Source of the DNA: Litchfieldella rifensis
GTDB taxonomy: Bacteria > Pseudomonadota > Gammaproteobacteria > Pseudomonadales > Halomonadaceae
NCBI RefSeq assembly: GCF_042646605.1
Contig: NZ_JBHRUG010000002.1
Span: 186,001-250,000 of the forward strand
Direction of reading: 5' to 3'
Length of the DNA: 64,000 nucleotides
Below are positions 18,451 through 28,004 of this stretch, in pieces. Both the position numbers and the translations under genes were made by a program. Below the pieces are notes generated by a model that saw only the letters and a list, made by a program, of their open reading frames with translations, was not told the DNA's origin and searched no databases. The number at the start of each line of letters is the position of its first letter. Within the stretch, counting starts at the first letter, position 1.

Positions 18451-19104
18451 ATGATGACACCGCTCCTGTCCTGCCCGCTGTGCGGTATCGGCAATCCCGC
18501 CGACTACCATCGCGATGCGCGGCGCGATTACTGGCAGTGCCGAACCTGCGAGCTGGTCTTCGTGCCGCCGGACCAGCGGTTGGCGCCAGACGACGAGTTG
18601 GCCGTCTACGACCAGCACCAGAACTCCCCGCATGACTCGGGCTACCGGCGTTTTCTGTCGCGTCTGTTCACGCCCCTGCGCGAACGCCTGATGCCGGGGG
18701 CTCGTGGCCTCGATTTCGGCGCCGGCCCGGGGCCGACGCTGTCGGTGATGTTCGAGGAAGCCGGGCATCCGATGGCGATCTACGATCCGTTCTATGCGCC
18801 CGATATCTCGGTCCTGAGGGACACATACGACTTCATCACCGCCACCGAAGTGGTCGAGCACCTGTTCGAACCGGGGCGTGAGCTCGAGCGGTTGGCTGCC
18901 TGCCTGCCCAGCGCAGGCTGGTTGGGGTTGATGACCAAACGGGTGACGTCACGCGAGGCATTTGCCGATTGGCACTATATTCTCGACCCGACGCACGTGT
19001 GCTTCTTCAGTGAGTCGACCTTCCATTGGCTGGGAGAACATCTCGGGATGCGTGTCGAGTTCCCGGCCAGCGATGTGGTGCTGCTGCAGAAGCTGTCGCA
19101 GTGA
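18451..19104 (+). CDS. Class I SAM methyltransferase with N-terminal zinc-ribbon
   Basis: A 217-residue methyltransferase. Residues 8-34 hold two CxxC pairs (CPLC and CRTC), which probably bind zinc. The SAM motif follows as LDFGAGPGPTL near residue 88, with VVEHLFEP further on, as in methyltransferases that have a zinc-ribbon in front. The substrate is unknown. The stop codon lies within a 14-bp tandem repeat. Confidence 0.85.
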   Translation: MMTPLLSCPLCGIGNPADYHRDARRDYWQCRTCELVFVPPDQRLAPDDELAVYDQHQNSPHDSGYRRFLSRLFTPLRERLMPGARGLDFGAGPGPTLSVMFEEAGHPMAIYDPFYAPDISVLRDTYDFITATEVVEHLFEPGRELERLAACLPSAGWLGLMTKRVTSREAFADWHYILDPTHVCFFSESTFHWLGEHLGMRVEFPASDVVLLQKLSQ

Positions 19105-19128
19105 AGCTGTCGCAGTGAAGCTGTCGCC
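19089..19128 (+). repeat. 14-bp tandem repeat, 2.8 copies, spanning a stop codon
   Basis: GAAGCTGTCGCAGT is repeated at 19089-19102 and 19103-19116, with a partial third copy at 19117-19128. The first copy encodes the C-terminal KLSQ of the methyltransferase and its stop. Looks like a recent slippage duplication. Confidence 0.9.
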
Positions 19129-19416
19129 ACGATAGCCATGATGGCGAGAGCAGTAATGAACGCTGTTCGATAACACCGAATTATCGAACGAAAAAACGTC
19201 TGGAAATTCCCTGAAAACGCTTGGCGAATGGCGTGAGCGTATTCACAATAATCCGCCGATTGCGACAACGCCCACCATGGGCGGGGAGTCGCCGCGCGAT
19301 TTTCCGAGTGGCTCGATATCGATGGCGTTCGCTGCCTGCTCGTGCCGATCGTCACTTTTGCATCCTGGTATCGCGCTACTTTACTTTCGCATACTTTTTT
19401 CGTGAGGCATCCGCTC
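19105..19416. other. Intergenic region with a 9-bp dyad
   Basis: About 310 bp upstream of the MFS gene. GTTCGATAA (19165-19173) and TTATCGAAC (19181-19189) form a perfect inverted repeat with a 7-bp spacer, followed by an A-run. This could be an operator or a terminator read from the minus strand. Nothing else was recognised. Confidence 0.4.
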
Positions 19417-20820
19417 ATGTCACGCCAATTGTTGGCCATGGCGCTGGCGCCCTTGCTGGGGTTGTTCATCCTCGGTATCGGCAATGGTTTTCTCGCCACC
19501 CTGATCACCCTGCGCCTCGATGCGGCGGGTGAGTCTGCCGTGGTCATCGGCTGGGTCTCGTCGGCCTACTTCATCGGTCTGGCGCTGGGGGCGATGCTCA
19601 ACGACCGCCTGCTGCTGCGCATCGGGCATATCCGTGCCTATGGCTGCTTTGCCTCGCTGGTCGCGGTCACCGTGCTGCTGCAGGGGTTGTGGCTGAATCC
19701 CTGGTCGTGGTTCGTGCTGCGCCTGATTGGCGGCTGGGCCACGGTGGGTGTGTACCTGGTCATCGAGAGCTGGCTGCTGACCTCATCGGAGACCAAGGTG
19801 CGCGGTCGCCTGTTGGCGCTGTACATGATCTCGCTGTATGCCGCGGGGGTGGTCGGCCAGTTGCTGCTGGGGGTGACCGATGCCGCCGGCGAGACTGTAC
19901 CGTTCATGGTGGTGGGGCTGCTGGCCTCTCTGTCGGTGTTGCCGATGGCAATGATTCCGCGGGTGTCGCCGCTGATCGAACATGCCGAACCGTTGCCGCC
20001 GCTCCGCTTGATCACCATGACTCCGACCGGCGTGATGGGCTGTTTCGGCTCGGGACTGGCGGTGGCGGCCATCTATTCGCTGTTGCCGCTGTACCTGCAG
20101 CGTACCGGCTTGTCGGTGACCAGTGTCGGCCAGATGATGGCGATGGTGGTGCTGGGCGGCATGCTGCTGCAGTACCCGATCGGGCGCTGGTCGGACAAGC
20201 ACGATCGGCAGTGGGTGTTGATCATGATCGGCACCTTCATCGCGGGGCTTTCCCTGGCACTGCTGTTCCTGCCTGCCCAGCCAGGGATGCTGGCCGTGGT
20301 GCTGTTCTTCCTCGGCGGCGGCGTGTTCGCCATCTACCCGGTGGCGGTCAGCCATGCCGCCGACCGTGCGCCCGCCGGAGCGCTGGTGCGCATGAGCCAG
20401 GGACTGCTGCTGATCAACGCCATCGGCTCGACGGTCAGCCCGCCGCTGATCACCCCGGTAATGACGGCGGTGGGCGACAATGGCCTGTTCTGGTCGCTGG
20501 GCGCGCTGGGGCTGTTCCTGGTAGCGTTCTTCTTCTGGCGGCGCAGTGTGCGGCCGGCGCCGATTCCCGTGGCACCCTTTACGCCCAGGACACCGTTGTC
20601 CTCAGCAGGTGCTGAGCTCTGCGTGACCGAGGAATTGGTGCAGGGCGCTATCGAACACGAGCACGCCGAAGACCTGTCCAACGTGGTGCCCGATGTCGAG
20701 GTGGCCGAGCCGCTGGTCGGCCCGCCCCGTGAAGAGGACACCCACATCGAGTATTACGACGACGCGGATACCCAGATCGGAGAATCGCGCGGCGAGGAGT
20801 TCCAGACGGACCGAAGCTGA
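19417..20820 (+). CDS. MFS transporter (YcaD-like)
   Basis: A 467-residue, 12-helix major facilitator permease. The MFS loop motif appears as LNDRLLLRIGHIR after helix 2. A long hydrophilic acidic C-terminal tail of about 65 residues follows the last helix. The whole resembles the uncharacterised YcaD group. I prefer the ATG at 19417 (GTGAGG upstream), since the extension to 19342 adds a non-conserved hydrophilic stretch. The transported compound is unknown. Confidence 0.85.
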   Translation: MSRQLLAMALAPLLGLFILGIGNGFLATLITLRLDAAGESAVVIGWVSSAYFIGLALGAMLNDRLLLRIGHIRAYGCFASLVAVTVLLQGLWLNPWSWFVLRLIGGWATVGVYLVIESWLLTSSETKVRGRLLALYMISLYAAGVVGQLLLGVTDAAGETVPFMVVGLLASLSVLPMAMIPRVSPLIEHAEPLPPLRLITMTPTGVMGCFGSGLAVAAIYSLLPLYLQRTGLSVTSVGQMMAMVVLGGMLLQYPIGRWSDKHDRQWVLIMIGTFIAGLSLALLFLPAQPGMLAVVLFFLGGGVFAIYPVAVSHAADRAPAGALVRMSQGLLLINAIGSTVSPPLITPVMTAVGDNGLFWSLGALGLFLVAFFFWRRSVRPAPIPVAPFTPRTPLSSAGAELCVTEELVQGAIEHEHAEDLSNVVPDVEVAEPLVGPPREEDTHIEYYDDADTQIGESRGEEFQTDRS

Positions 20821-20903
20821 GCGCTTGCACTGGACGCCAACGCTTGGTGAGTGCACCTTATTGTCCAATGCTTTTCGAGACTCGTTGATACGGGAGAGAT
20901 GCA

Positions 20904-21758
20904 ATGGACAACAAGGCGATCGGTGTGGTCGGGGCCGGCACCATGGGGCAGGGCATCGCCCAGGTGCTGGCGTCCAGTGGCCGCCAGGTAAGGCTCTATG
21001 ACGTGGCCGAGGACCAGCTTGAGCGTGCTGAAGCCAACATCGGCAAGGGGTTGGCGCGCCTGGTCGACAAGGACAAGCTGAGCGAGGACGAGCGCAATGC
21101 GACCCTGGCGCGGCTTGGCAAGACCACCTCGCTGGAGGCGCTGGCCGACTGTGAGGTGATCATCGAAGCGGCTCCCGAACAGCCGGAACTCAAGGAAAAA
21201 TTGTTCCGCGACCTCTCCAGCCTGAGCCAGGACGCCATCCTCGCCTCGAATACCTCCTCGCTGTCATTGACCCGCCTGGCCGCGGTCAGCGAGCGCCCCG
21301 AGCGGGTGGTCGGCATGCACTTCTTCAACCCGGTGCCGGTGCTCAAGCTGGTCGAGGTGATCCGCGCCGAGCAGACCTCGGACGCCACCGTGGCCAGGAT
21401 CGAGGCCCTGGCCGAGGAGCTGGGCAAGACCGCCGTAGCCGTTGCCGATTCGCCGGGGTTCGTTGCCAACCGCCTGCTGGTGCCGATGATCAACGAAGCG
21501 GCCTTCCTGCTCCAGGAGGGCGCTGCCAGCGCAGCGGACATCGACCAGGCGATGAAACTCGGTGCCGCCCATCCCATGGGACCGCTGGCGCTGGCCGATC
21601 TGATTGGCCTGGACGTGTGTCTGTCGATCATGGAGGTATTGCAGGATGGTTTCGGTGATCCCAAGTACCGGCCCTGTCCGCTGCTCAAGCGCATGGTGGA
21701 TGCCGGTTATCTGGGTCGGAAAACGGGGCGCGGCTTCCATATTTACGAAAATCGGTGA
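20904..21758 (+). CDS. 3-hydroxybutyryl-CoA / 3-hydroxyacyl-CoA dehydrogenase
   Basis: A 284-residue NAD(P)-dependent dehydrogenase oxidising 3-hydroxyacyl-CoA to the 3-keto form, or the reverse. The N-terminal Rossmann motif is GVVGAGTMGQGIAQ, the catalytic His lies in MHFFNPVPVLKLVE, and the substrate-side SNTSSLS and PGFVANRLL segments are present. Length matches single-domain Hbd/PaaH. GGGAGAG precedes the start. It pairs with the enoyl-CoA hydratase 20 bp downstream; together they interconvert enoyl-, hydroxy- and ketoacyl-CoA. Confidence 0.94.
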   Translation: MDNKAIGVVGAGTMGQGIAQVLASSGRQVRLYDVAEDQLERAEANIGKGLARLVDKDKLSEDERNATLARLGKTTSLEALADCEVIIEAAPEQPELKEKLFRDLSSLSQDAILASNTSSLSLTRLAAVSERPERVVGMHFFNPVPVLKLVEVIRAEQTSDATVARIEALAEELGKTAVAVADSPGFVANRLLVPMINEAAFLLQEGAASAADIDQAMKLGAAHPMGPLALADLIGLDVCLSIMEVLQDGFGDPKYRPCPLLKRMVDAGYLGRKTGRGFHIYENR

Positions 21759-21778
21759 TTGACTGCTAAGGAGCCATC

Positions 21779-22552
21779 ATGAGCGACAAGCTGATCGAAA
21801 CCCGGGGCAGTGCGGGTGTCATGCGCCTGACCCTGAATCGCCCCAAGGCGCTCAACGCGCTGAATTCCGGCCTGCTTGCCGAGCTGGACGCCGTTCTGGC
21901 CGAGCTGGAAGGTCGTCGTGACCTGCGTGCGGTGCTGATCACCGGTGCGGGGGAGAAGTCCTTCGTCGCCGGTGCCGATATCACCGAGATGCGCGACAAG
22001 ACACCGGAACAGGCCCGGCAGTTCGCCAGTCAGGCGTTGGCCACTTTCAAGCGCCTCGAGCGACTGCCGGTGCCGGTGGTAGCCCTGGTCAACGGCTTCT
22101 GTCTGGGAGGCGGTTGCGAACTGGCGCTGGCCTGCGACTGGGCCATCGCCAGTGACAACGCCGTCTTCGGACAACCGGAAGTGGGCCTGGGCGTGATTCC
22201 CGGCTTCGGCGGTACCCAGCGACTGCCGCGTCGTGTCGGTCCCGCCATGGCGCTGGATCTGATCACTACCGGTCGCAAGATCGACGCCAACGAAGCCTTG
22301 CGCATCGGCCTGGTCAACCGAGTGGTTCCTCAGGGTGAGCTCGAGTCCGTGGCCGAAGAACTGACTCGGCAACTCGCCGGCAATGGCCCTGACGCCGTGC
22401 GTTCGGCGAAGCAGGCCGTGCATGACGGTATGGACCAGGATCTCGACAGTGCCTTGGCGCTGGAAACCAGCCTGTTCGCCCTGGGGTTTGCCGGCGACGA
22501 GCAGAGCGAGGGAATGAGTGCTTTTCTCGAGAAGCGCAAACCCAACTTCTGA
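21779..22552 (+). CDS. Enoyl-CoA hydratase (crotonase family)
   Basis: A 257-residue crotonase. Oxyanion-hole segments SFVAGADITEM and GFCLGGGCELALACD are present, with the two catalytic-type glutamates (in GGGCEL and in QPEVGLGVIPGFGG). AAGGAG lies before the ATG. Second gene of a two-gene operon with the hydroxyacyl-CoA dehydrogenase. A short-chain (crotonyl-CoA) substrate is likely but not proven. Confidence 0.94.
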   Translation: MSDKLIETRGSAGVMRLTLNRPKALNALNSGLLAELDAVLAELEGRRDLRAVLITGAGEKSFVAGADITEMRDKTPEQARQFASQALATFKRLERLPVPVVALVNGFCLGGGCELALACDWAIASDNAVFGQPEVGLGVIPGFGGTQRLPRRVGPAMALDLITTGRKIDANEALRIGLVNRVVPQGELESVAEELTRQLAGNGPDAVRSAKQAVHDGMDQDLDSALALETSLFALGFAGDEQSEGMSAFLEKRKPNF

Positions 22553-22585
22553 TCGGCCATGCCCGACAGGCGAGTTGCGGCACAG

Positions 22586-22619
22586 GCGATACCCTGATCG
22601 TCATCGATCAGGGTATCGC
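22586..22619. terminator. Strong bidirectional hairpin
   Basis: GCGATACCCTGATCG (22586-22600) and its exact complement at 22605-22619 make a 15-bp stem with a TCAT loop. It sits between the convergent crotonase and ABC-ATPase genes. There is no clear U-run, but the position and the perfect stem fit a terminator. Confidence 0.6.
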
Positions 22620-22695
22620 TGCTATCGGGATAAAGGGGGGGATCATTCCCGCGTCTTAACGCAGCGCATTGTCACGAACGTGCACGGAACGGCCG

Positions 22696-24351
22696 CTATG
22701 CTACGCAATCTTGCTCGAGCGAAGCGAAACTTGGCCGTGATTCCAGCCAGCCGCGACGCAACTCGGGCACTGAACCGATCAGCTTTTGGGTGTAAGGATG
22801 CTGAGGTGAGGCGATCACCGAAGCGCAGTCGCCGCTCTCCACACAGCGTCCCTTGTAGAGCACCATCACGTCGTCACACAGCGCGCGTACCGTCGAAATG
22901 TCGTGGCTGATGAACAGCAACGAGACACCGAGCTTGCTCCTGAGCTCGACCAGCAACTCCAGGATCGCCGCACCGACCACCGTGTCGAGTGCCGAGGTGA
23001 CTTCGTCGCAGAGCAGCAGGTCGGGTTTCGCCGCCAACGCTCGCGCGAGGTTGACGCGCTGTTTCTGGCCACCGGAAAGTTCCCCGGGGCGGCGGCATAG
23101 CAGCGAGTGTGGCAATTTCACCAGATCCATCAATTCGCGTACGCGGCGGCGACGCTCTTCTGCATCGAGTTTGAAGTAAGTGCGCAGGGGACGGGTCAGG
23201 ATCCGTTCGACGTTATGTGCCGGATTGAGCGCATTGTCGGCACTTTGGAAGACCATCTGGATGCGGCGAAACTGATCGGGAGTCCGCCCTCGCAGCGTGG
23301 TTGAGAGCGCCTGACCGTTGAACACGACTTCCCCCCGGGAGTGGGCGGTCAGGCCGGCAACGGCCATGGCCAGGGTCGACTTGCCGGAACCCGATTCGCC
23401 GATCACGCCCAGCGCCTGGCCGCGTTCGAGGCACAATGAGATGTCGTCGAGTACGACCTTGGCGGGAATGCCCTGGGCGTCGCGCTGGCCGTAACCCACC
23501 TGCCAGTCGTCGATTCTCAGCAGCTCACCCTGGCGTTCCAGAGTGGGTGGCGTCAGCCTCTCCTCGGGACGCGCCGCCTCGAGCAGGCTCCGTGTATAGG
23601 GATGGCGGGGAGACTCGAGGATCTGTTCGATCGCGCCTTGCTCCTGGATCTCACCGCCATTGAGCACCAGCACCCGGTCGGCCATCTGAGCCACCACGGC
23701 GAGGTCGTGGGAGACGTAGATGGCTGTGGTACCACGCTCTCGTACCACCCGCTTGAAGGCGCGCAGCACCTCGATCTGGGTAGTCACGTCAAGCGCGGTG
23801 GTGGGCTCGTCGAGGATGACCAGCGCCGGGTCGGTGATCAGAGCCATGGCCGCCATCAGACGCTGTAACTGCCCGCCGGAGACCTGGTGAGGATAGCGCG
23901 CGCCTATTCCCTCGGGGTCGGGCAGGGCGAGCTCGCGGAACAGTTCGACCGCCTTCGCTTCCGCGTCTCGGCGTGACATCACCCCATGCCGCAAGGCGCC
24001 CTCGATCACTTGATCCATCAGGCGCTTGGAGGGATTGAACGAAGCGGCGGCGCTTTGTGCGATATAGGCGACCCGATGACCGCGCAAATCGCGCAGGGCC
24101 GCGGGTGGCAGATCAAGAATGCTGCTTTCACCCAGCCGTATACTGCCACCGGCAATACGGCAGCCGCGGCGGGCATAGCCCAGCAGCGAGAGCGCAATGG
24201 TGGTCTTGCCCGATCCGGATTCCCCGATCAGCGCCAGTACCTCTCCCTGGGCAAGTGAAAAACCCACCTGCTTGACGATTTCGATCTCATCGCCATCCGG
24301 TGTTACCGCAGTAACGCACAAGTCGCGTACTTCAAGGCTTTCTCCAAGCAT
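22696..24351 (-). CDS. Dipeptide-type ABC transporter, fused double ATPase (DppD-DppF-like)
   Basis: A 551-residue cytoplasmic ATPase with two complete nucleotide-binding domains. The first has Walker A GESGSGKTT (43-51), the SGGQLQRL signature and Walker B LVILDEPTTAL; the second has GESGSGKST, LSGGQKQRV and LLLCDEVTSAL. The fusion replaces the two separate subunits of Dpp/Opp systems. Starts 4 bp after the permease stop. Last gene of the HAD-binding protein-permease-permease-ATPase operon. The importer could take up peptides, opines or other amines. Confidence 0.93.
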   Translation of the reverse strand: MLGESLEVRDLCVTAVTPDGDEIEIVKQVGFSLAQGEVLALIGESGSGKTTIALSLLGYARRGCRIAGGSIRLGESSILDLPPAALRDLRGHRVAYIAQSAAASFNPSKRLMDQVIEGALRHGVMSRRDAEAKAVELFRELALPDPEGIGARYPHQVSGGQLQRLMAAMALITDPALVILDEPTTALDVTTQIEVLRAFKRVVRERGTTAIYVSHDLAVVAQMADRVLVLNGGEIQEQGAIEQILESPRHPYTRSLLEAARPEERLTPPTLERQGELLRIDDWQVGYGQRDAQGIPAKVVLDDISLCLERGQALGVIGESGSGKSTLAMAVAGLTAHSRGEVVFNGQALSTTLRGRTPDQFRRIQMVFQSADNALNPAHNVERILTRPLRTYFKLDAEERRRRVRELMDLVKLPHSLLCRRPGELSGGQKQRVNLARALAAKPDLLLCDEVTSALDTVVGAAILELLVELRSKLGVSLLFISHDISTVRALCDDVMVLYKGRCVESGDCASVIASPQHPYTQKLIGSVPELRRGWLESRPSFASLEQDCVA

Positions 24352-24355
24352 GTCG

Positions 24356-25240
24356 TTACTCTCCCTGTTGTCCGCGGTTCGCGGAGAGGCTGTCGATCAA
24401 CAGATTGGCGCCAATGGTCAGAGTGCCGATCGCGAGTGCCGGACCGATCACGGCCAGCGCCCCTTGGCTCAGGCCGCCGATATTTTCCCGCACCAGTGAG
24501 CCCAGGTCGGCCATCGGTGGCTGTACGCCGAGGCCGAGGAAGCTCATGCCGCTGAGCAACAACACGATGAACACGAAGCGCATACCCATGTCGGTGAGCA
24601 CCGGATGGAACATGTTGGGCAATACCTCGATGGCGGCAATGTAGAGCTTGCCCTCGCCGCGGGTACGGGCAACCTGCACGTATTCCAACGTCGCGATGTT
24701 GGCGGCGAGGCTTCGGGAGATGCGGAAGGCACCCGGTGCATAGCTGACAATCGCCGTCAGGATCAGCAACGGGATCGAAGCGCCAAAGGCAGAAACCATC
24801 ACCAGCGCCAGCATCTTGCTGGGGATCGAGATCAGCGCATCATTGAGTCGACTCACCGATTCATCGAGCCAACGTGGCGCGAGTGCCGCCAGCATGCCAA
24901 GGCTCGCGCCGATCAGGCTGGAGAGCACCGCCGCGATCAGTGCCAACCCCACGGTATAGCGGGCACCATGGAGAACCCGGCTGAGCATGTCGCGGCCGAG
25001 ATAATCGGTGCCCAGCGGGAAGGCGGCACTGGCGCCGGCGTACATCTTGTCGGCGACCAGTGCACCGACCGGATGGGGCGCCAGCATGGGGCCGAAAATT
25101 GCCACCAACAGCCAGAAGATGACCAGCGTTGCGCCGACCCAACGTGTCAGGTTGAACGGCTTGGCATGCCGCCGCGGGGCCGATACCCATGATGGCTGTT
25201 CCTTCGGCGAGCGCCGCGAATCCAGGATGGAGTTGCTCAT
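24356..25240 (-). CDS. Dipeptide-type ABC transporter permease (DppC-like)
   Basis: A 294-residue inner-membrane permease with about six helices. The N-terminal cytoplasmic stretch and first helix are of the OppC/DppC type, GTDYLGRDMLSRVLHGAR is the diagnostic DppC segment, and the ATPase-coupling loop is around EYVQVARTRGEG. It overlaps the DppB-like gene by 4 bp (ATGA), so the two are translated together. Confidence 0.92.
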   Translation of the reverse strand: MSNSILDSRRSPKEQPSWVSAPRRHAKPFNLTRWVGATLVIFWLLVAIFGPMLAPHPVGALVADKMYAGASAAFPLGTDYLGRDMLSRVLHGARYTVGLALIAAVLSSLIGASLGMLAALAPRWLDESVSRLNDALISIPSKMLALVMVSAFGASIPLLILTAIVSYAPGAFRISRSLAANIATLEYVQVARTRGEGKLYIAAIEVLPNMFHPVLTDMGMRFVFIVLLLSGMSFLGLGVQPPMADLGSLVRENIGGLSQGALAVIGPALAIGTLTIGANLLIDSLSANRGQQGE

Positions 25241-26193
25241 TGGTGTCTCAGCCTCGGGTTGGAAAGAATGGCGCAGAGATCGGCGATGAGTACCAGCACC
25301 AGGTAGGCGGCACAGAACAGCATGGCGCAGGCCTGCACGAGAGCCAGGTCCCGGTTGGCAACGGCATCGACCATCAGGCCGGCGATTCCCGGATAGTTGA
25401 AGATCGTTTCGACGATGATCACGCCCCCGAGCAGGTAGGAGAGGCTCAGGGCCACCGCGTTGGCGATCGGCCCCAAGGCGTTGGGCAGGGCGTGGTTCAG
25501 TACCCGCCGCAATGGGCCGATGCCCTTGAGCCGGGCCATCTCGATGTAGGGGCTATCGAGTTGGTTGATGATGGCTGCACGGGTCATGCGTGCCATCTGT
25601 GCCACCAGCACGGCACACAGCGTCAGCACCGGCATGGCGTAGATACGCAGGAAGTCGCCGATGCCTTCCACCGTCGAGACATAGGAGAGTGCCGGCAGCC
25701 AGCCGAGGTGCACGGCAAAGATCAGCACCGCCAGGGTGGCAACCAGGAACTCGGGCACCGCCACCATGGAGAGGGTGCCGACATTGAGCACCCGGTCGAG
25801 CAAGCGGTCACGGCACATTGCCGACGCGATACCGAGCAGTAGGGCGATTGGCACCGCGATTACAGTGGTGATGCCGGCCAACAGCAGCGAATTGGGCAGG
25901 CGCCCCGCCATCAATTCGCTGACCGGCATGGCATTGCTCACCGACTGGCCGAGATCGCCGCTCAGCAGACCACCCAGCCAACTCAGGTAACGCAGTGGTG
26001 CGGGTTGATCGAGGCCGAGCTGGATGCGTAGTGCGGCGACCTGTTCGGGGGTGGCGAACTGGCCCAGGATCTGCTGCGCGGCATCGCCGGGCAGCAGCGA
26101 GGTGATAGCGAAAATCACCAGTGAGACGATCAGCAGCGTCGATACCCCCGACGACAGCCGACCGAGCACTATCTTGAAGATGGAGTTGTTCAT
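25237..26193 (-). CDS. Dipeptide-type ABC transporter permease (DppB-like)
   Basis: A 318-residue inner-membrane permease. FKIVLGRLSSGVSTLLIVSL forms the N-terminal helix, the coupling loop includes YIEMARLKGIGPLRRVLNHALPN, and the C-terminal region has GGVIIVETIFNYPG, all typical of OppB/DppB. The ATG at 26193 begins the conserved helix; an earlier in-frame start would lie in the hairpin between this gene and the binding-protein gene. Confidence 0.92.
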   Translation of the reverse strand: MNNSIFKIVLGRLSSGVSTLLIVSLVIFAITSLLPGDAAQQILGQFATPEQVAALRIQLGLDQPAPLRYLSWLGGLLSGDLGQSVSNAMPVSELMAGRLPNSLLLAGITTVIAVPIALLLGIASAMCRDRLLDRVLNVGTLSMVAVPEFLVATLAVLIFAVHLGWLPALSYVSTVEGIGDFLRIYAMPVLTLCAVLVAQMARMTRAAIINQLDSPYIEMARLKGIGPLRRVLNHALPNALGPIANAVALSLSYLLGGVIIVETIFNYPGIAGLMVDAVANRDLALVQACAMLFCAAYLVLVLIADLCAILSNPRLRHQ

Positions 26194-26222
26194 GACCTGA
26201 TTCCGACTCTGTGTACGAGAAC

Positions 26223-26250
26223 GGCAGCCCACCAAAAAAAAGGGGCTGCC
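26223..26250 (-). terminator. Hairpin between binding-protein and permease genes
   Basis: GGCAGCCC and GGGCTGCC form an 8-bp stem with a 12-bp loop. Placed just after the binding-protein stop, it is likely a partial terminator or mRNA-stabilising structure giving more binding protein than permease, as is common in ABC operons. Confidence 0.5.
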
Positions 26251-26288
26251 AACACGCTAATGGGAGTGAAACGACAGAGCGGACGGAA

Positions 26289-27932
26289 TCAGGCGTCGTC
26301 CCACCAGACGTGCTCGGGGAACGAGTAGCCCATGAAGCCGCCGAGCGGGATGGTCTGGTCGTAGCCTTTGAGTCGCTTGTCACGGCCATCGATAGCGTTG
26401 ATGAACGCGGGAATGCCGATACCACTATGTTCGTGGATCAGGGTCTGCATGTCGGCATACATCTGCTTGCGCACGGCCTGATCGGGCTCCGCACGGGAGA
26501 GTGTCAGCAACTGGTCGAACTGCTCGTTCTTCCAGCCCGATTCGTTCCACGGTGCCGCGGAGTGGAAGAACTGCGAGAGCAGGATATTGGCGGTCGGACG
26601 CGGGTTGATATTGCCGAACCCGAGTGGATGCTTCATCCAATGGTTGGACCAGTAGCCATCGGAAGGCACCCGGTTGACCGTCAGATTCAGCCCTGCCTGT
26701 TGCGCCGACTGCTGGAGCAAGACGGCCATATCCTCGGAGCCATTGGCCGCCGGAGACGCCACGATCGGCAGTCGTGCGCCCTCTACGCCGGCCTGCTTGA
26801 GCAGATGGCGGGCACGATCCGGATCGTAGGAGCGTTGTGGAAGATCGGCGAAATAATAGGGGTTGCTGGGTGCAATCGGGTGATCGTTGCCGATCTCGGC
26901 GTAATTGCGGAATACCGCACGCTTGATCTGTTCGCGGTCGAAGAGGTACTTCATGGCTTCCACGAACGCCGGCCGGCTGGTCGGCTCCTGATCGACACGC
27001 ATCACCAGGTCGGTATAGCTGCCTGACGGAATGGACTTGGCCGCATGCTCGGCGGAGAGCTCGATGCGCTCTGCCGAGCGGCCGTAGACGCCGTTGATGA
27101 GTTGCACATCGCCGGAGAGCAGCGCATTGACCCGCGACGGCTCGTCGCTGATGCCGACCATCTCGATCTCGTCGAGATAGGGGCGTCCGTTCCTCCAGTA
27201 GTTGTCGTTGCGTACGGCTATCGAGCGCACGCCCGGGTTGAACTCCTGGCACCGGAAGGGGCCGGTGCCGATGCCCTTGGAGAAGTCGGTGGTCCCTTCC
27301 GGCACGATCATCATGTGCGACACGGCAAGAATCGCCGGCAGCTCGATGTTGGGCGAGTCGAGGGTGATCTGTACCTGCTGACTGCCGAGTGCCTTGACGT
27401 CGGCAATATCCGTGACGAGCGACATCGCCTTGGAACCGGTGTCTGGATCCTTGTGGCGGGCAATGGAGAATACCACGTCGGCGGCACTGAGCGGTTTGCC
27501 ATCGTGGAAGGTGACGCCGCGACGCAGGGTGAATAGCCAGGTCGTGCCGCCATCGCTGGTCTCGAAAGACTCGGCCAGCGACGGCTGTGGTATGAGGCGT
27601 TCGTTGAACTCGGTCAGGCCATTGTAGAACATCGCATGGCGAACGTAGTCGATTCCGGTCGCCCCCTTGGCCGGGTCGAGCGTATCGGCGGTCGAGGTGG
27701 CATGCGCTGCAACGCGGATACGCCCGCCGCGCTTGGGTGTCCCTCCGGCGCTTTCGCCGGCATAGCCAAGGCCGCTGCCAAGCAGTCCGCCGGCGCTGGC
27801 AGCGAACATCCCGGCGATGCCGAATGTCTTCAAGGCATCGCGTCGTGACATTCCACGTCGCATGGCCTCATGGATCCGGGCACTTTGCTCGGATTCACTC
27901 AGAATGTTGGGGGGATTCTTCTTATTGGTCAT
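26289..27932 (-). CDS. ABC transporter substrate-binding protein (DppA/SBP_bac_5 family) with Tat signal
   Basis: A 547-residue periplasmic solute-binding protein. The N-terminus has a long n-region, the twin-arginine motif MSRRDALKTFGIAG and a hydrophobic stretch ending near YAGESAGG, so export as a folded protein is likely. The family core shows LAESFETSDGGTTWLFTLRRGV and FHDGKPLSAADVVFSI. It follows the HAD gene by 72 bp and precedes the permeases. The ligand is not predictable; peptides, opines and glycosidic amines are the usual range. Confidence 0.92.
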   Translation of the reverse strand: MTNKKNPPNILSESEQSARIHEAMRRGMSRRDALKTFGIAGMFAASAGGLLGSGLGYAGESAGGTPKRGGRIRVAAHATSTADTLDPAKGATGIDYVRHAMFYNGLTEFNERLIPQPSLAESFETSDGGTTWLFTLRRGVTFHDGKPLSAADVVFSIARHKDPDTGSKAMSLVTDIADVKALGSQQVQITLDSPNIELPAILAVSHMMIVPEGTTDFSKGIGTGPFRCQEFNPGVRSIAVRNDNYWRNGRPYLDEIEMVGISDEPSRVNALLSGDVQLINGVYGRSAERIELSAEHAAKSIPSGSYTDLVMRVDQEPTSRPAFVEAMKYLFDREQIKRAVFRNYAEIGNDHPIAPSNPYYFADLPQRSYDPDRARHLLKQAGVEGARLPIVASPAANGSEDMAVLLQQSAQQAGLNLTVNRVPSDGYWSNHWMKHPLGFGNINPRPTANILLSQFFHSAAPWNESGWKNEQFDQLLTLSRAEPDQAVRKQMYADMQTLIHEHSGIGIPAFINAIDGRDKRLKGYDQTIPLGGFMGYSFPEHVWWDDA

Positions 27933-28004
27933 GACGTTTTCCTCTCGCTAGCAGATGTTGACTTCCTTGTGTGCTGCTGGACACATCGAGCAGCACCGCC
28001 GGAC

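Noticed and set aside
18997..19128. A recombination or attachment site at the tandem repeat after the methyltransferase
   Set aside because: There is no integrase, tRNA or second copy elsewhere. It is a short slippage repeat.
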